Part shown: positions 27,640 through 36,631 of the stretch, in pieces
Layout of the letters: each line of letters begins with the position of its first letter
Position numbering within the stretch: the first letter of the stretch is position 1
Source: Deltaproteobacteria bacterium
GTDB taxonomy: Bacteria; Bdellovibrionota_B; Oligoflexia; Oligoflexales; CAIYRB01
Length of the DNA stretch: 64,000 nucleotides
Direction: 5' to 3'
Assembly: GCA_016874735.1 (NCBI GenBank)
Contig: VGTI01000016.1
Span: forward strand, 1-64,000
Notes under the pieces: model-generated
Seen by the model: only the letters and a program-made list of their open reading frames with translations
Told to the model about the DNA's origin: nothing
The model's database searches: none
Position numbers and translations under genes: made by a program

Positions 27640-28985
27640 TTGAAGTACGGAGCCAATTCGCCGAGGATCCTTAGCCCCGCCTGCATACGGTAATCGTAGT
27701 TTACGTAGTTACCGTTTTGCGGGTAGCCGTGTACCGGACTAGCGGTCGTTGGACAGTCTTTGGTCTGTCCTCCACCGCGCGAGACGCCTCCGAGTACGTG
27801 GAATACGTCGGTAATGACGCCACCGTTGATCGCCCATGAGCTGCGTTTGGACCGGCCGCCGATTGACTGCGCCGCATATAAATAGGCCTCGATCAGGTTA
27901 AACCCGCTTGCGCTATCGAGCGCACCCGTATCGCAGTTGACAGCATTCTCGTACAAGGCTGCGTAGCCAGGCTTACCACCGGGGAACCAGCCGTAGAGAT
28001 TTTCGATGCCAAGCGCTGCCCGCCTTTGTGACGGTGGTGTCAGAGCGTTGTCGTAAATGCCGGAATTCAAGTCAGCGATCAGGATGGATTTATCGGTCGC
28101 AATGCCGAGAGCGTCACCGGTTTTCGCCTCGACCAGAGCTTGGCCTTTCGCCGCCGCCTGAGCGGGGTTAGCAGGGAACGGGAATACTCCCTTGGCAGCC
28201 GAAGTCAGGTTGGCCGGTATGTATACATTGCCCGTGGTATAAATCGTGCCGACGCCCTGGTAGACACCTTTGATCACTAGCTCGCCTTGGACCATGACAC
28301 TACCGTCAATCTTAATCGGCGCGGCTTTAGTGCCAATGAGAACCAAATTGCCTGTGTGAATCCCATTAACCGTTACGGCTTTGCCAGCCGCGTCGACGCC
28401 GCTAATTGAGCCCTTCATGCGCAACGTTGCACCGTTAAAGTCAATCTTTGGGAAGGCCGGCCTACCAGTTATCGGATCGTTCGGGACTTTGTTGCCCGTG
28501 TAGTTCTGCTTGACTCCTTCTGCTACGGTGATGACGTATTTTTTTCCATCCGGTGTCATGTCAGTCCATGATTTCGCTGCATACCACCCTCCCGATACGC
28601 GTTCGCCAGATAGGGGGACGTGACCAGAGGACCAGTCAAGGACCTCTGCCGTTGACGCGACATCACCGTTTATATGGGTGTGGCACATGCCACACTTGAG
28701 ATCGTTGACCAAGAGGGCAAATCGCGGTGCCTTAACCGCTGATCCGTCGGCAAAGAATCCGTCCGTGCCGCCGCCGTCAGGTGCAATTGCCTTCGAAGCA
28801 TCAGCGAGATTGTCGGTTGCGATCGATTTCACAGGTGTTACCGTATCCGTTGTCTGCACAAGCGGCGCAGCCTTCTGGCTTCCCGTTGATGAGTCAAAAT
28901 TACTCGACGAGCACCCGACTGCCGCTATCGCTAGCGTGTTCACAAGTTGCATCCCGAGGCTTTTGAGGTACAGACCTTGGTTCAT
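27636..28985 (-). CDS. lipoprotein with CxxCH motif and bactofilin-like beta region
   Basis: A 449-residue predicted lipoprotein (AAVGC). Residues 98-102 are CGMCH, a c-type heme-binding motif. Further on, GNLVLIGT...KIDGSVMVQGELVIKGV...GTIYTTGNVYIP is a regular repeated beta-strand region like the right-handed beta-helix of polymer-forming (bactofilin-type) proteins. The rest has many Gly/Ser/Tyr loops. The combination suggests an exported structural protein that may carry one heme; I know no named family with it. ATG 28985 is preceded by AAAGGG. A weak sigma-28-like site lies at 29034-29061. Confidence 0.62.
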   Translation of the reverse strand: MNQGLYLKSLGMQLVNTLAIAAVGCSSSNFDSSTGSQKAAPLVQTTDTVTPVKSIATDNLADASKAIAPDGGGTDGFFADGSAVKAPRFALLVNDLKCGMCHTHINGDVASTAEVLDWSSGHVPLSGERVSGGWYAAKSWTDMTPDGKKYVITVAEGVKQNYTGNKVPNDPITGRPAFPKIDFNGATLRMKGSISGVDAAGKAVTVNGIHTGNLVLIGTKAAPIKIDGSVMVQGELVIKGVYQGVGTIYTTGNVYIPANLTSAAKGVFPFPANPAQAAAKGQALVEAKTGDALGIATDKSILIADLNSGIYDNALTPPSQRRAALGIENLYGWFPGGKPGYAALYENAVNCDTGALDSASGFNLIEAYLYAAQSIGGRSKRSSWAINGGVITDVFHVLGGVSRGGGQTKDCPTTASPVHGYPQNGNYVNYDYRMQAGLRILGELAPYFN

Positions 28986-29033
28986 GGGGGAACCCTTTCG
29001 TGTCAGTAGTACCTCTAGCGGTAGCATACGTCC

Positions 29034-29061
29034 GTGTCGGTATTCCGACGTGCGGACTTGA
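29034..29061 (-). promoter_or_regulatory. weak sigma-28-like promoter candidate
   Basis: Minus-strand TCAAGTCC (29054-29061), 12-base spacer, ACCGACAC (29034-29041). Spacing and CCGA core agree with the stronger sites in this window, but both boxes have several mismatches. Confidence 0.3.
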
Positions 29062-29207
29062 GAAAAAAGCAAAGATTCGCGCAACTATTTGACTTTACCA
29101 ACTAAAAAATCACGGCGCCACAGCGCAATTACGCCACTTCGCTGAGTCACTTTCGACGTTTCGGGTTGTTTACCTGAAAAGCACAGAAGCCAGCCGTTCC
29201 TTCTGGG

Positions 29208-30539
29208 TTAACTAACCATCCGATCCAAAATTCGGGTTAGTTCTCCGCACATGTAAAAAGGTACCGAGAGGATTCCGTCATGGAATGACAATGGATGTTG
29301 TGAGATGCGGATCGCAAATGCAGCATTCTTCTCGCGGATGAACAATCGGGCTGACCTCAAGCTGCCAGTACTCCCAGCCTTAACTTCCATGGGCATAATT
29401 TTGTCATGATGCGTTATTAGGTAATCCACCTCCGCCTCGGAGCCCTTGGCTTCCCGATGCCAGTAATGCAGGCTTGGACTTGTATCGGCTGGTGTATTTG
29501 CCAACAGCTCTTGTCCAACAAATTGTTCGGCAAGCGCACCTTCGTTAACAAAAAGCGCATCGACAATTGATTTAGGACCAAGGTCGATCCCCAACATGTT
29601 TAGCATGATGCCTATATCCAGAAGCTGAACTTTGAACACACCGTCTCTTTCTCCTGCTGCTAACGGTGTGCCGTTGGCATGAGTAGCCCGAATCAAACGC
29701 ACTAATCCTGATTTTTCGAGATCCAGTAGTGGCTGTTTAAAATCTCGAGCTCGTGCATCTGAGTCAACATGTGAGAATTTAAATGGTCTTCCTACCAAAC
29801 GAGGTACGGCTCTGAGTATTGTTTGTAATTTGCGATAGTCATAGCGCTTGCCATACTTAACAAAATCAGCAACGTAACCGAGAGATAGCCGCGACTGCAC
29901 AATTTTTGCTTCTAAGTAGCTTTTGCTCTCACGAAAGGTATCCACTACCTCGGGTAATCCGCCGATGACAAAATACTCTCGCACAAGTTCTAGCAGCCGA
30001 TGATGCACTGCCTCAGAAACCGGCACATCTGGCGTCGCTTTACTTATACATTCGACCAGACCGTCCTCGGCGAGAGCGAGAAGAAATTCGCGAAATGACA
30101 TGGGATGCATCCACGCGAAACCTACGCGCCCTACCGGGAACGATCGAATTTTTTCATCATCTAAGGCAAACTCTAGCAATGAGCCTGCGGCTATGACCTC
30201 GAGGCCAGGCCGTTGTTCTTTGAACGCACGAAGCGCTAAAATAGCCTCCGGTGACTCCTGAATCTCATCGATGAATAGCAATGACTGGCCGTCAATAAGC
30301 CGCGTCTTGAGTAATGCCTCTAACTCGCGACTCATCGTAATCGCGTTTAAAGAGGAGAAGCACGCCTTCATGGATGGTGCTAATTCGAGATTGATCTCAG
30401 CCAGATGAGGGAATGAGATCATCCCATATTGCCGGATGCTGTGGCTTTTGCCGGTTTGACGGGCACCACGAACGATTAACGGCGTCTGTTTGGACCGTTT
30501 GCTGCGGCTAGTTAAAAAATCCTGGAATTGTCGGTACAT
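29208..30539 (-). CDS. AAA (AAA_14) + DUF4143 ATPase
   Basis: A 443-residue protein of the common AAA_14/DUF4143 type. Walker A is GARQTGKS, Walker B LLFIDEIQE, followed by the AAGSLLEF sensor region, and the C-terminal half carries DUF4143 with EVDYLITH...MPMEVKAG, a PD-(D/E)XK-like motif (D, E-x-K). Such proteins are widespread and often in accessory regions; their function is unproven. ATG 30539 fits the family N-terminus (MYRQFQDFL). It is a lone leftward gene, possibly horizontally acquired. Confidence 0.88.
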   Translation of the reverse strand: MYRQFQDFLTSRSKRSKQTPLIVRGARQTGKSHSIRQYGMISFPHLAEINLELAPSMKACFSSLNAITMSRELEALLKTRLIDGQSLLFIDEIQESPEAILALRAFKEQRPGLEVIAAGSLLEFALDDEKIRSFPVGRVGFAWMHPMSFREFLLALAEDGLVECISKATPDVPVSEAVHHRLLELVREYFVIGGLPEVVDTFRESKSYLEAKIVQSRLSLGYVADFVKYGKRYDYRKLQTILRAVPRLVGRPFKFSHVDSDARARDFKQPLLDLEKSGLVRLIRATHANGTPLAAGERDGVFKVQLLDIGIMLNMLGIDLGPKSIVDALFVNEGALAEQFVGQELLANTPADTSPSLHYWHREAKGSEAEVDYLITHHDKIMPMEVKAGSTGSLRSARLFIREKNAAFAIRISQHPLSFHDGILSVPFYMCGELTRILDRMVS

Positions 30540-30704
30540 AAGCGTCGCTCTGATTCTTACCGTATAAATAAGCCATACAAGGCTATTATAGCCGTCTTTT
30601 TTAACCATGTCATGGTCGATATACCGATCTGACCGGTTCCCGAGGCTAGATGCCGAACAGATTCCCGAACAGATTCCCAGCGGGTCGTCGTCCTAGATCC
30701 GGCC

Positions 30705-32192
30705 TCAACGACGACGCATAGCCCGCATATCAGGTGCCCCGTGCACGGCACTTGTATCGACATTCATCATTTGCAATAGACCTGCGAATAAGTCCTTTTC
30801 TTCAGTCTTCCGCCCTGTATCGGGACGCCCGGAAGCGGGATCGAAACCGTAAGTTAGTGCCGACTTAGCATCGATGCCGCCAAGAACTTTATTGCCGTTG
30901 GCTAGCGGGGACATAACTAAAACACCATTGTTTAGATGGTGACCCGAGGCAAAAACATCGGCTCCGCCTGGTCTGATTTTACTGCGGCCAAAATCGGTCG
31001 CAAAGTAAACAACTGAACGGTCCCAGTAACTCCCGCCACGAGGATATTCTTTTGCCTTCAAAAACCCGATCATACGATCCGTTATCGACAGCATCCGACT
31101 CCACATAAGCGCCTGGACACCGCGGTGGCTGGCGTGCGAGAAGTCAAAGCCTATGGGCGGGTTTCGCGTCTCCGAAAGGCCACCTTTACTAACTACCGTG
31201 AAAGATGGACCAAGGGTCACGGTGCAGGTCGTACCTTGCGTTATGGCCATACATGCGAGGATCGCCTGGGCCTCGTAGGGATCCCACGTGTAATCCGGGA
31301 AAATCCGCATCAGCTCCACGGCATTGCTGTTGCTCGGTGAGATATCCAGGCCTGCCGCCAGTTTGCCGCGTTCAAAGAGATCGCGCGTATCACTACGCGC
31401 ACGTACCCAGTCACGCATGACGGGCGACTCTTTAAAGGTCCGGTAAAATGCCGAGGGCGCATCGAGCATTTGATCGCGGATCTCACGTGCGACGGCCATC
31501 ACCTCTTCTGAAGGAGCCTCATCAATGCCATAGGCACTAGAAAGTCCCTTAGACCAAGTTGCTGGCTCGTTGACCAATGTGCCCTTAGCGTAGCCGGGCA
31601 AACTGCCGTCGATACCGTGTTCGACGTATCCACCTTGTCCTAGAAGCAAATTAGCTAAAGGCAAGCCTTTGCCGTAAGTAGCAGCGATCACCTCTTGCAG
31701 GGTGCGCCCAGACCAGGCCTCATTGCCGGTGATGGCTCGTTTTTGCGCTGTGGTATGGGTCACCGAGGTGCTCTCAGTGGTCACTACCATCATGTCTTGT
31801 TTATGTTTGCGTAAAAATGCCTCTTGAGCACCCTGAACTTTGAGATTACCGAGTACCGCAATAGTTCCTTGATAGTTCACGGCCCGCAGTGGTGAGTCGG
31901 GTAAACTGATGAGCTGAGACGTCTCGTAGCAGTTGAGTGCATTGGCATCACCACCTGCCGCGCGCACCTCGTTACTTGAGAGCGCCATAAATGAGTCAAT
32001 AATGGAGGCACCACCCGATCCGTGCATCACGATCAGAAATCGCCGATCGTCACTTGATGTCTCCGCGGCAAGGAGCCGACGTGGCGACCAGAGTAGGGGG
32101 CCCATAGCAAGCAAGAGTCCTTGAGTCACAACATCGCGGCGGTTGAGACCCTGCTGCTTACGACTTGCTGCACTTCTTTTATGGCGACTCAT
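30705..32192 (-). CDS. Tat-exported DUF1501 family protein
   Basis: A 495-residue protein exported by the Tat pathway: LNRRDVVTQGLLLAMG holds the twin Arg and hydrophobic core. The mature part carries DUF1501 features (MHGSGGASIIDSFMAL; a metal-type HHLNNGVLVMSP; DFGRSKIRPGGADVF) of the alkaline-phosphatase/sulfatase-like superfamily. DUF1501 proteins are typical of Planctomycetes and related groups, usually encoded beside a heme-containing partner, as here. No substrate is known. ATG 32192 follows GGGGG. It is the last gene of a three-gene unit after the cytochrome-like protein and a lipoprotein. Confidence 0.85.
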   Translation of the reverse strand: MSRHKRSAASRKQQGLNRRDVVTQGLLLAMGPLLWSPRRLLAAETSSDDRRFLIVMHGSGGASIIDSFMALSSNEVRAAGGDANALNCYETSQLISLPDSPLRAVNYQGTIAVLGNLKVQGAQEAFLRKHKQDMMVVTTESTSVTHTTAQKRAITGNEAWSGRTLQEVIAATYGKGLPLANLLLGQGGYVEHGIDGSLPGYAKGTLVNEPATWSKGLSSAYGIDEAPSEEVMAVAREIRDQMLDAPSAFYRTFKESPVMRDWVRARSDTRDLFERGKLAAGLDISPSNSNAVELMRIFPDYTWDPYEAQAILACMAITQGTTCTVTLGPSFTVVSKGGLSETRNPPIGFDFSHASHRGVQALMWSRMLSITDRMIGFLKAKEYPRGGSYWDRSVVYFATDFGRSKIRPGGADVFASGHHLNNGVLVMSPLANGNKVLGGIDAKSALTYGFDPASGRPDTGRKTEEKDLFAGLLQMMNVDTSAVHGAPDMRAMRRR

Positions 32193-32205
32193 AATTACCC
32201 CCGTC

Positions 32206-32871
32206 CTAATAAAGGACTGACTCCAGCTGCGTGGCAACCATCCAGCACGCGGACTTTGCCCAAGTTTTGCCGACCTCGTTGCCAGACACCATCGACCCCA
32301 CAGAATCTAGAAGCTTTTCATGCCCGGCGTAATCGCCATCAGTAGGATCACGCTGTAGAAAATTACGGTACAGACGCTGAACAGCGTTTTTATGGGCCTC
32401 GGTAAAATTGGTGCCACCCGATGGGATACCGGCAAAAATTAGCGGGCTACTACCACCAAAATCCAAATCGACGCGCCGCGCGCAGGCCTGCAGAGCTACG
32501 CGTTCGATAGCAATCGGGCTCGTTGGCACCGGTTTTTCGGCTCGCTCGTACAGCATGAGATTGGCGTCGACGCCACCGAGGACGATGTTGTAATGCGTCA
32601 GACAGTCTTTTCCCGATTCGATGCACAACTGATTCGGAGGCAACTGCAAGGCACGCGCATAGTCATTGCGTAGGAGGTAGATTTTTTTAAACCGCACGTT
32701 GGCACGGTGGGAGAGTCCCGGCTCACCATCATCGCCCGACCGTATATCGGCCGACTTCGGTTTTCGAGGAGCGCTCGGCCCGCCGCGACCTTTCTTCTTA
32801 AACCATGAGCAGCCGTCCATAAAAACGAGCATGCCGATGATTACAAGTGCTTTTGCCTTATGGTGCGCCAT
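32206..32871 (-). CDS. lipoprotein of the DUF1501/cytochrome cluster
   Basis: A 221-residue predicted lipoprotein: a hydrophobic signal with MDGC as candidate lipid site. The mature part has no recognised domain. GAGGG six bases upstream favours ATG 32871 over ATG 32877. It overlaps the end of the cytochrome-like gene by 14 bases and lies 13 bases ahead of the DUF1501 gene, so it is coupled to both. It is probably a partner or tether of the exported module. Confidence 0.68.
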   Translation of the reverse strand: MAHHKAKALVIIGMLVFMDGCSWFKKKGRGGPSAPRKPKSADIRSGDDGEPGLSHRANVRFKKIYLLRNDYARALQLPPNQLCIESGKDCLTHYNIVLGGVDANLMLYERAEKPVPTSPIAIERVALQACARRVDLDFGGSSPLIFAGIPSGGTNFTEAHKNAVQRLYRNFLQRDPTDGDYAGHEKLLDSVGSMVSGNEVGKTWAKSACWMVATQLESVLY

Positions 32872-34483
32872 AAGCATCCCTCGTCACTAAATCGAGTAAT
32901 AAGTTGCGCACACGGTAATTATGCTTGGTCTTTAGGTTCTCGACTAGCGACTCAAATTCGTCTTCTGTTTCAGCATTTGGTTCTTCGCCAATCAAATAGC
33001 GCCAATAATCAAGGACGATTTGGCGGGCGTATTCTTTTGAGTTTGCAGCCACACGCCCCCACTCCGGTAGGGAGTTAACAGCTTGGCCTAGTATGAAACC
33101 GGACGAGGGTGTTGCCGCCAGATTGGGCTCAGTTGTTGCATTCATTTTGGCGAGAATCCGCATGCGGTTCTCGTTGTACTCACCAAGCAGCAATAAGTCG
33201 CCACCGACCAGAGAACTGCCGCTCTGCACGATCCCAGCTAGAAACGGAGGGAGCATGACGCTACCGCCAACGGCACCACCAACAAAACCGCCGGCTGTGT
33301 TGATGTCGCGACCAAGAATTTGAAACGTCAGCCCATTGTATTTGGTAAATGGGTAGGTGAGAGCATCCAGCGAACGGTGACAGGCGGCACAGGCAGGGCG
33401 CGTGACGTCTTTGTTGTCATAGTCGACTAGGCGAAAGTTACTACCTGGTTCGACTAGACCTTGGTTTTTGCTGATATCAAGACCGAGGTAAACACGGTAA
33501 AAATGAGCTGCAGTAGACCTCGGGATCGAGGCAAACATGGTGAGCCCATTTTGCGCCCAGGATGTGCTGAGTACACCAGCTCGTTTGTCCTTCGGCACAA
33601 ACTGCTGCATATTGTTGTAAAAACTGCCTGTCACCGCGAGGACACCAGGCTTCTTACCATTGAGCGCAACGTTCTCGGTGGGTGTGTAGGCGGTAGTGCC
33701 TCCATCACGGCGGGTGACATAGTAGTTTGCGGTTAGTACACCACGCGCGTCCGCATCATCGATGTGGTGATAGATATAAAGGTTATAGTCGTCATAGTAG
33801 TCAGCCAGTGGAATCTCGCCGCCATCGTCACCTGCCTTGACCACGGTTAAGGGACGTACCTTGACGCCAGCCATATCCCAAAGTATGCCGCCCTTGCCGC
33901 GCCAGAAGTTTGACTTCATGCAGGAGTCAACGGTTGCGGCAATGCGCTGCTCTTTCTCGGTTAGAGGTAGTTCTTTAAATTCTTGGTATGCCTCGAAGGT
34001 CGGTGAGTTGCCGCAGAAATCTGCATTCACCTTCTTAAAGGCGTAGTCAGGATCGTAACCACATAGATTGTAGCCACTCCCTGCACCCCGAGCATCACAG
34101 TTACGCTCGTCTTTGGCTCGCGTATTTTGCCCTTGGTCGGCCACACCGGGTTCGGTCCCAGAGGCAAATTCTTCCAGATTGACGATGCCGTCGCCGTCAC
34201 AGTCCTGATTCATGACTGCTTTAGCGGCAGCTTCTATAGTCCGGGAGCGAGCAAGCGCATCTTTAAGACAACGCCCGTAAGGATTTAGAGACGGGGCTCC
34301 GGTATGACACGTCGTACACGAGGCCTGACCGGTGCCACACCCAGGAGCATCAGGTGCAGCCGCACAGAGGCTGCGTGCATTGGCAGCGTTGCCAAACGCC
34401 GGCTGACTGCCACCAAGCCACAGGCTGAGGCATGAGATAGCAACAATAGCTCCCCTGAGAGCCAATGCCCACCGAACTGCCAT
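32858..34483 (-). CDS. exported diheme cytochrome-like protein (first gene of DUF1501 cluster)
   Basis: A 541-residue protein with a signal peptide and two CxxCH heme-attachment motifs: CTTCH at 56-60 and CAACH at 365-369, the latter in CAACHRSLDALTYPF, which resembles DUF1588/PSCyt-type domains. Residues 94-106 (DCDGDGIVNLEEF) look like a calcium-binding EF-hand/thrombospondin-type loop. It should act in the periplasm or at the surface. Its promoter at 34533-34560 is the best sigma-28 match in the window. Paired exported heme and DUF1501 proteins suggest a complex of unknown function. Confidence 0.78.
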   Translation of the reverse strand: MAVRWALALRGAIVAISCLSLWLGGSQPAFGNAANARSLCAAAPDAPGCGTGQASCTTCHTGAPSLNPYGRCLKDALARSRTIEAAAKAVMNQDCDGDGIVNLEEFASGTEPGVADQGQNTRAKDERNCDARGAGSGYNLCGYDPDYAFKKVNADFCGNSPTFEAYQEFKELPLTEKEQRIAATVDSCMKSNFWRGKGGILWDMAGVKVRPLTVVKAGDDGGEIPLADYYDDYNLYIYHHIDDADARGVLTANYYVTRRDGGTTAYTPTENVALNGKKPGVLAVTGSFYNNMQQFVPKDKRAGVLSTSWAQNGLTMFASIPRSTAAHFYRVYLGLDISKNQGLVEPGSNFRLVDYDNKDVTRPACAACHRSLDALTYPFTKYNGLTFQILGRDINTAGGFVGGAVGGSVMLPPFLAGIVQSGSSLVGGDLLLLGEYNENRMRILAKMNATTEPNLAATPSSGFILGQAVNSLPEWGRVAANSKEYARQIVLDYWRYLIGEEPNAETEDEFESLVENLKTKHNYRVRNLLLDLVTRDAYGAP

Positions 34484-34532
34484 GATGTTTAATCCTCTAA
34501 AGTGGTAGGAATCTCCCTACCAACGAGGCGGC

Positions 34533-34560
34533 TTATCGGCATTATGGTCACTAAACTTTA
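34533..34560 (-). promoter_or_regulatory. near-perfect sigma-28 promoter for the cytochrome/DUF1501 cluster
   Basis: Minus-strand TAAAGTTT (34553-34560), 12-base spacer, GCCGATAA (34533-34540). Both boxes equal the textbook sigma-28 consensus; the spacer is 12 where the E. coli consensus is 11. The start codon is about 45 bases further on. Confidence 0.75.
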
Positions 34561-34603
34561 GAAATAATTTGTATTCTAACCGGAAATCAGAGACTTACCG
34601 CAC

Positions 34604-36502
34604 TCACAACTCAACTTGCAGACCAATCTCGACTACCTGAGTCGGCGGAATCTGGAAATAGGTAGTGGCGCGTTGGGCATTCTGCGACATGAAGGAGAAG
34701 AGACGTTCACGCCAGATCGCCATCCCGGGACGCGACGTTGCTAGGACGGTCTCTCTGCCGAGGAAGTAAGCCACCTCGGACGCATCAAATTTTATATTTT
34801 CAGCGTCACAGCGCAGGAGCACTGCCGGTACATTCGGAGTGTCCATGAAACCGTAGTAAACCACCATCGTGAACAGTCCAGGGCAAACCATCCGGACTTT
34901 ATACCGCTCCTCGCGTGAAACGTAGGGAACTTCCCGCGTCTGGACGGTCATGAGTACGACCTGATCGTGCAACACTTTATTGTGCCTGAGATTATGAAGA
35001 AGTGCCGGCGGCACACCGTCCAAAGCACTGGTCATGAAAATAGCCATGCCTGGGACGCGCGCGGGAGGATCGCGCCTGATATTTGCGATGAACGTATCAA
35101 GAGGCATCGCCCGCGAACGTAAACGGTCAGCGAGAATGGTCCGGCCACGACGCCACGTCGTCATCAAGACAATGATGGCTAAGCCCACCCCCAGAGCGAA
35201 CCAACCGCCGTGGGGAATCTTCAGCATCGAGGCGCCCCAGAAAGCCAATGTGATAGCAAACACTGGTGCGACCACAACCACTCGTAGCCATGTGGACCAG
35301 TGCCACTGATTCTTGGCGACGAAATAAACTAGAATAGTCGTCAGCACCATCGTCGTGGTCACAGCCACACCATAGGCTGCGGCGATCGCACTCGACGATT
35401 TAAACAGCACGACTAGAAAGATCGTCATTGTCAACAAGGCCCAGTTGACGAATGGCACGTAAATCTGACCGATCTCCTCCTTCGAGGTGTGATTGATCGT
35501 CATGCGGGGTAGGTAGCCAAGCGCAACAGCTTGACGCGTCAGCGAGTAGGCACCAGAGATCAACGCCTGCGAGGCAATAGCCGCTGCAAATGTTGCCAGC
35601 ACCACGAGAGGATAGAGAGCCCAACTCGGAGCGAGGAGAAAAAATGGGTTTTCGGCCGCTCCAGGATTCTCAAGTAGTAGCGCGCCTTGTCCGAAATAGT
35701 TGAGAAGCAATGCTGGCAGAACAACACCAAACCATGCCATCCGAATTGGCTTAGGACCAAAGTGTCCCATATCGGCATAGAGCGCTTCACCACCCGTCAC
35801 GACGAGAAAAACTACGCCTAGTGAGACAAATGCGAGCCACGGATTGGCCTTAAAGAACACGACGGCGTGCACTGGATTCGCAGCAGCCAGCACACCGGGA
35901 TGGCGCAAAATGCCGCCCACTCCCAGGCCCGCCATCACAAAGAACCACACGAGGAGCAATGGACCAAAAATGGCACCAATCGTCGCCGTGCCGCGGCGCT
36001 GCTGCCAAAAAATGAGGAACAGTACAACGATGGAAAGTGGTACCACGTAAGGTTCAAACACCGGTGTCACCACCGTCAAACCCTCGATGGCACTGAGTAC
36101 TGAAATGGCTGGTGTGATAATGCCGTCACCATAAAGTAACGCTGCCCCGGCGAGTCCCATCAGGACGATCCACCGGCCGCGTCCACGGCTGGTCAGTTGA
36201 GCTCCTGGGTCCACCAGCGACATCAGTGCCAGAATCCCGCCCTCGCCCCTGTTATCGCAGCGCATGACAAAGGTGATGTACCAAAGAGAAATCATGATGA
36301 TCAGAGACCAGAATATCAGTGATAAGATCCCGAGCACGTTGCCATGAATTACTGGCAATGCGTGGGGCCCATGAAACGCCTCACGCAGAGCGTAAAGCGG
36401 ACTGGTACCGATATCGCCAAAGACCACACCCAAAGCTGCCAGAGCGAGAGTGTAAAGATACCCTTTCGAGTTCGACGCCGGAGATTGGCTCATTTGGCTC
36501 AT
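34604..36502 (-). CDS. kup: Kup family potassium uptake transporter
   Basis: A 632-residue inner-membrane potassium transporter (proton-coupled KUP family). The opening ALAALGVVFGDIGTSPLYAL, GEGGILAL and GDGIITPAISVLSA are diagnostic. About twelve membrane segments precede a soluble C-terminal tail of some 170 residues, as in E. coli Kup. A duplicated 9-base ATGAGCCAA at the start gives two possible ATGs (36502, 36493). It has its own promoter at 36557-36585. Confidence 0.96.
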   Translation of the reverse strand: MSQMSQSPASNSKGYLYTLALAALGVVFGDIGTSPLYALREAFHGPHALPVIHGNVLGILSLIFWSLIIMISLWYITFVMRCDNRGEGGILALMSLVDPGAQLTSRGRGRWIVLMGLAGAALLYGDGIITPAISVLSAIEGLTVVTPVFEPYVVPLSIVVLFLIFWQQRRGTATIGAIFGPLLLVWFFVMAGLGVGGILRHPGVLAAANPVHAVVFFKANPWLAFVSLGVVFLVVTGGEALYADMGHFGPKPIRMAWFGVVLPALLLNYFGQGALLLENPGAAENPFFLLAPSWALYPLVVLATFAAAIASQALISGAYSLTRQAVALGYLPRMTINHTSKEEIGQIYVPFVNWALLTMTIFLVVLFKSSSAIAAAYGVAVTTTMVLTTILVYFVAKNQWHWSTWLRVVVVAPVFAITLAFWGASMLKIPHGGWFALGVGLAIIVLMTTWRRGRTILADRLRSRAMPLDTFIANIRRDPPARVPGMAIFMTSALDGVPPALLHNLRHNKVLHDQVVLMTVQTREVPYVSREERYKVRMVCPGLFTMVVYYGFMDTPNVPAVLLRCDAENIKFDASEVAYFLGRETVLATSRPGMAIWRERLFSFMSQNAQRATTYFQIPPTQVVEIGLQVEL

Positions 36503-36556
36503 TTGGTAGCGTTACCTGTCTTTGACTGCGTTAGGAGACACCAAGCAAGGTCTTCG

Positions 36557-36585
36557 GTTATGCTGACATTAACTACCAATGTCAA
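36557..36585 (-). promoter_or_regulatory. sigma-70-type kup promoter with operator-like palindrome
   Basis: Minus strand: TTGACA (36580-36585), 17-base spacer, CATAAC (36557-36562), 55 bases ahead of kup. A perfect inverted repeat TGACATT-N7-AATGTCA (36564-36584) fills the spacer and overlaps the -35 box, as a repressor operator would. Confidence 0.55.
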
Positions 36586-36631
36586 CCTCCGACTACACGG
36601 CCTTAAGAATCGAAAATCACTAAAAAAACCA

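Noticed and set aside
29208-30539. AAA_14/DUF4143 gene as part of a mobile island
   Set aside because: Such genes can be accessory, but no integrase, direct repeats or tRNA flank it here.
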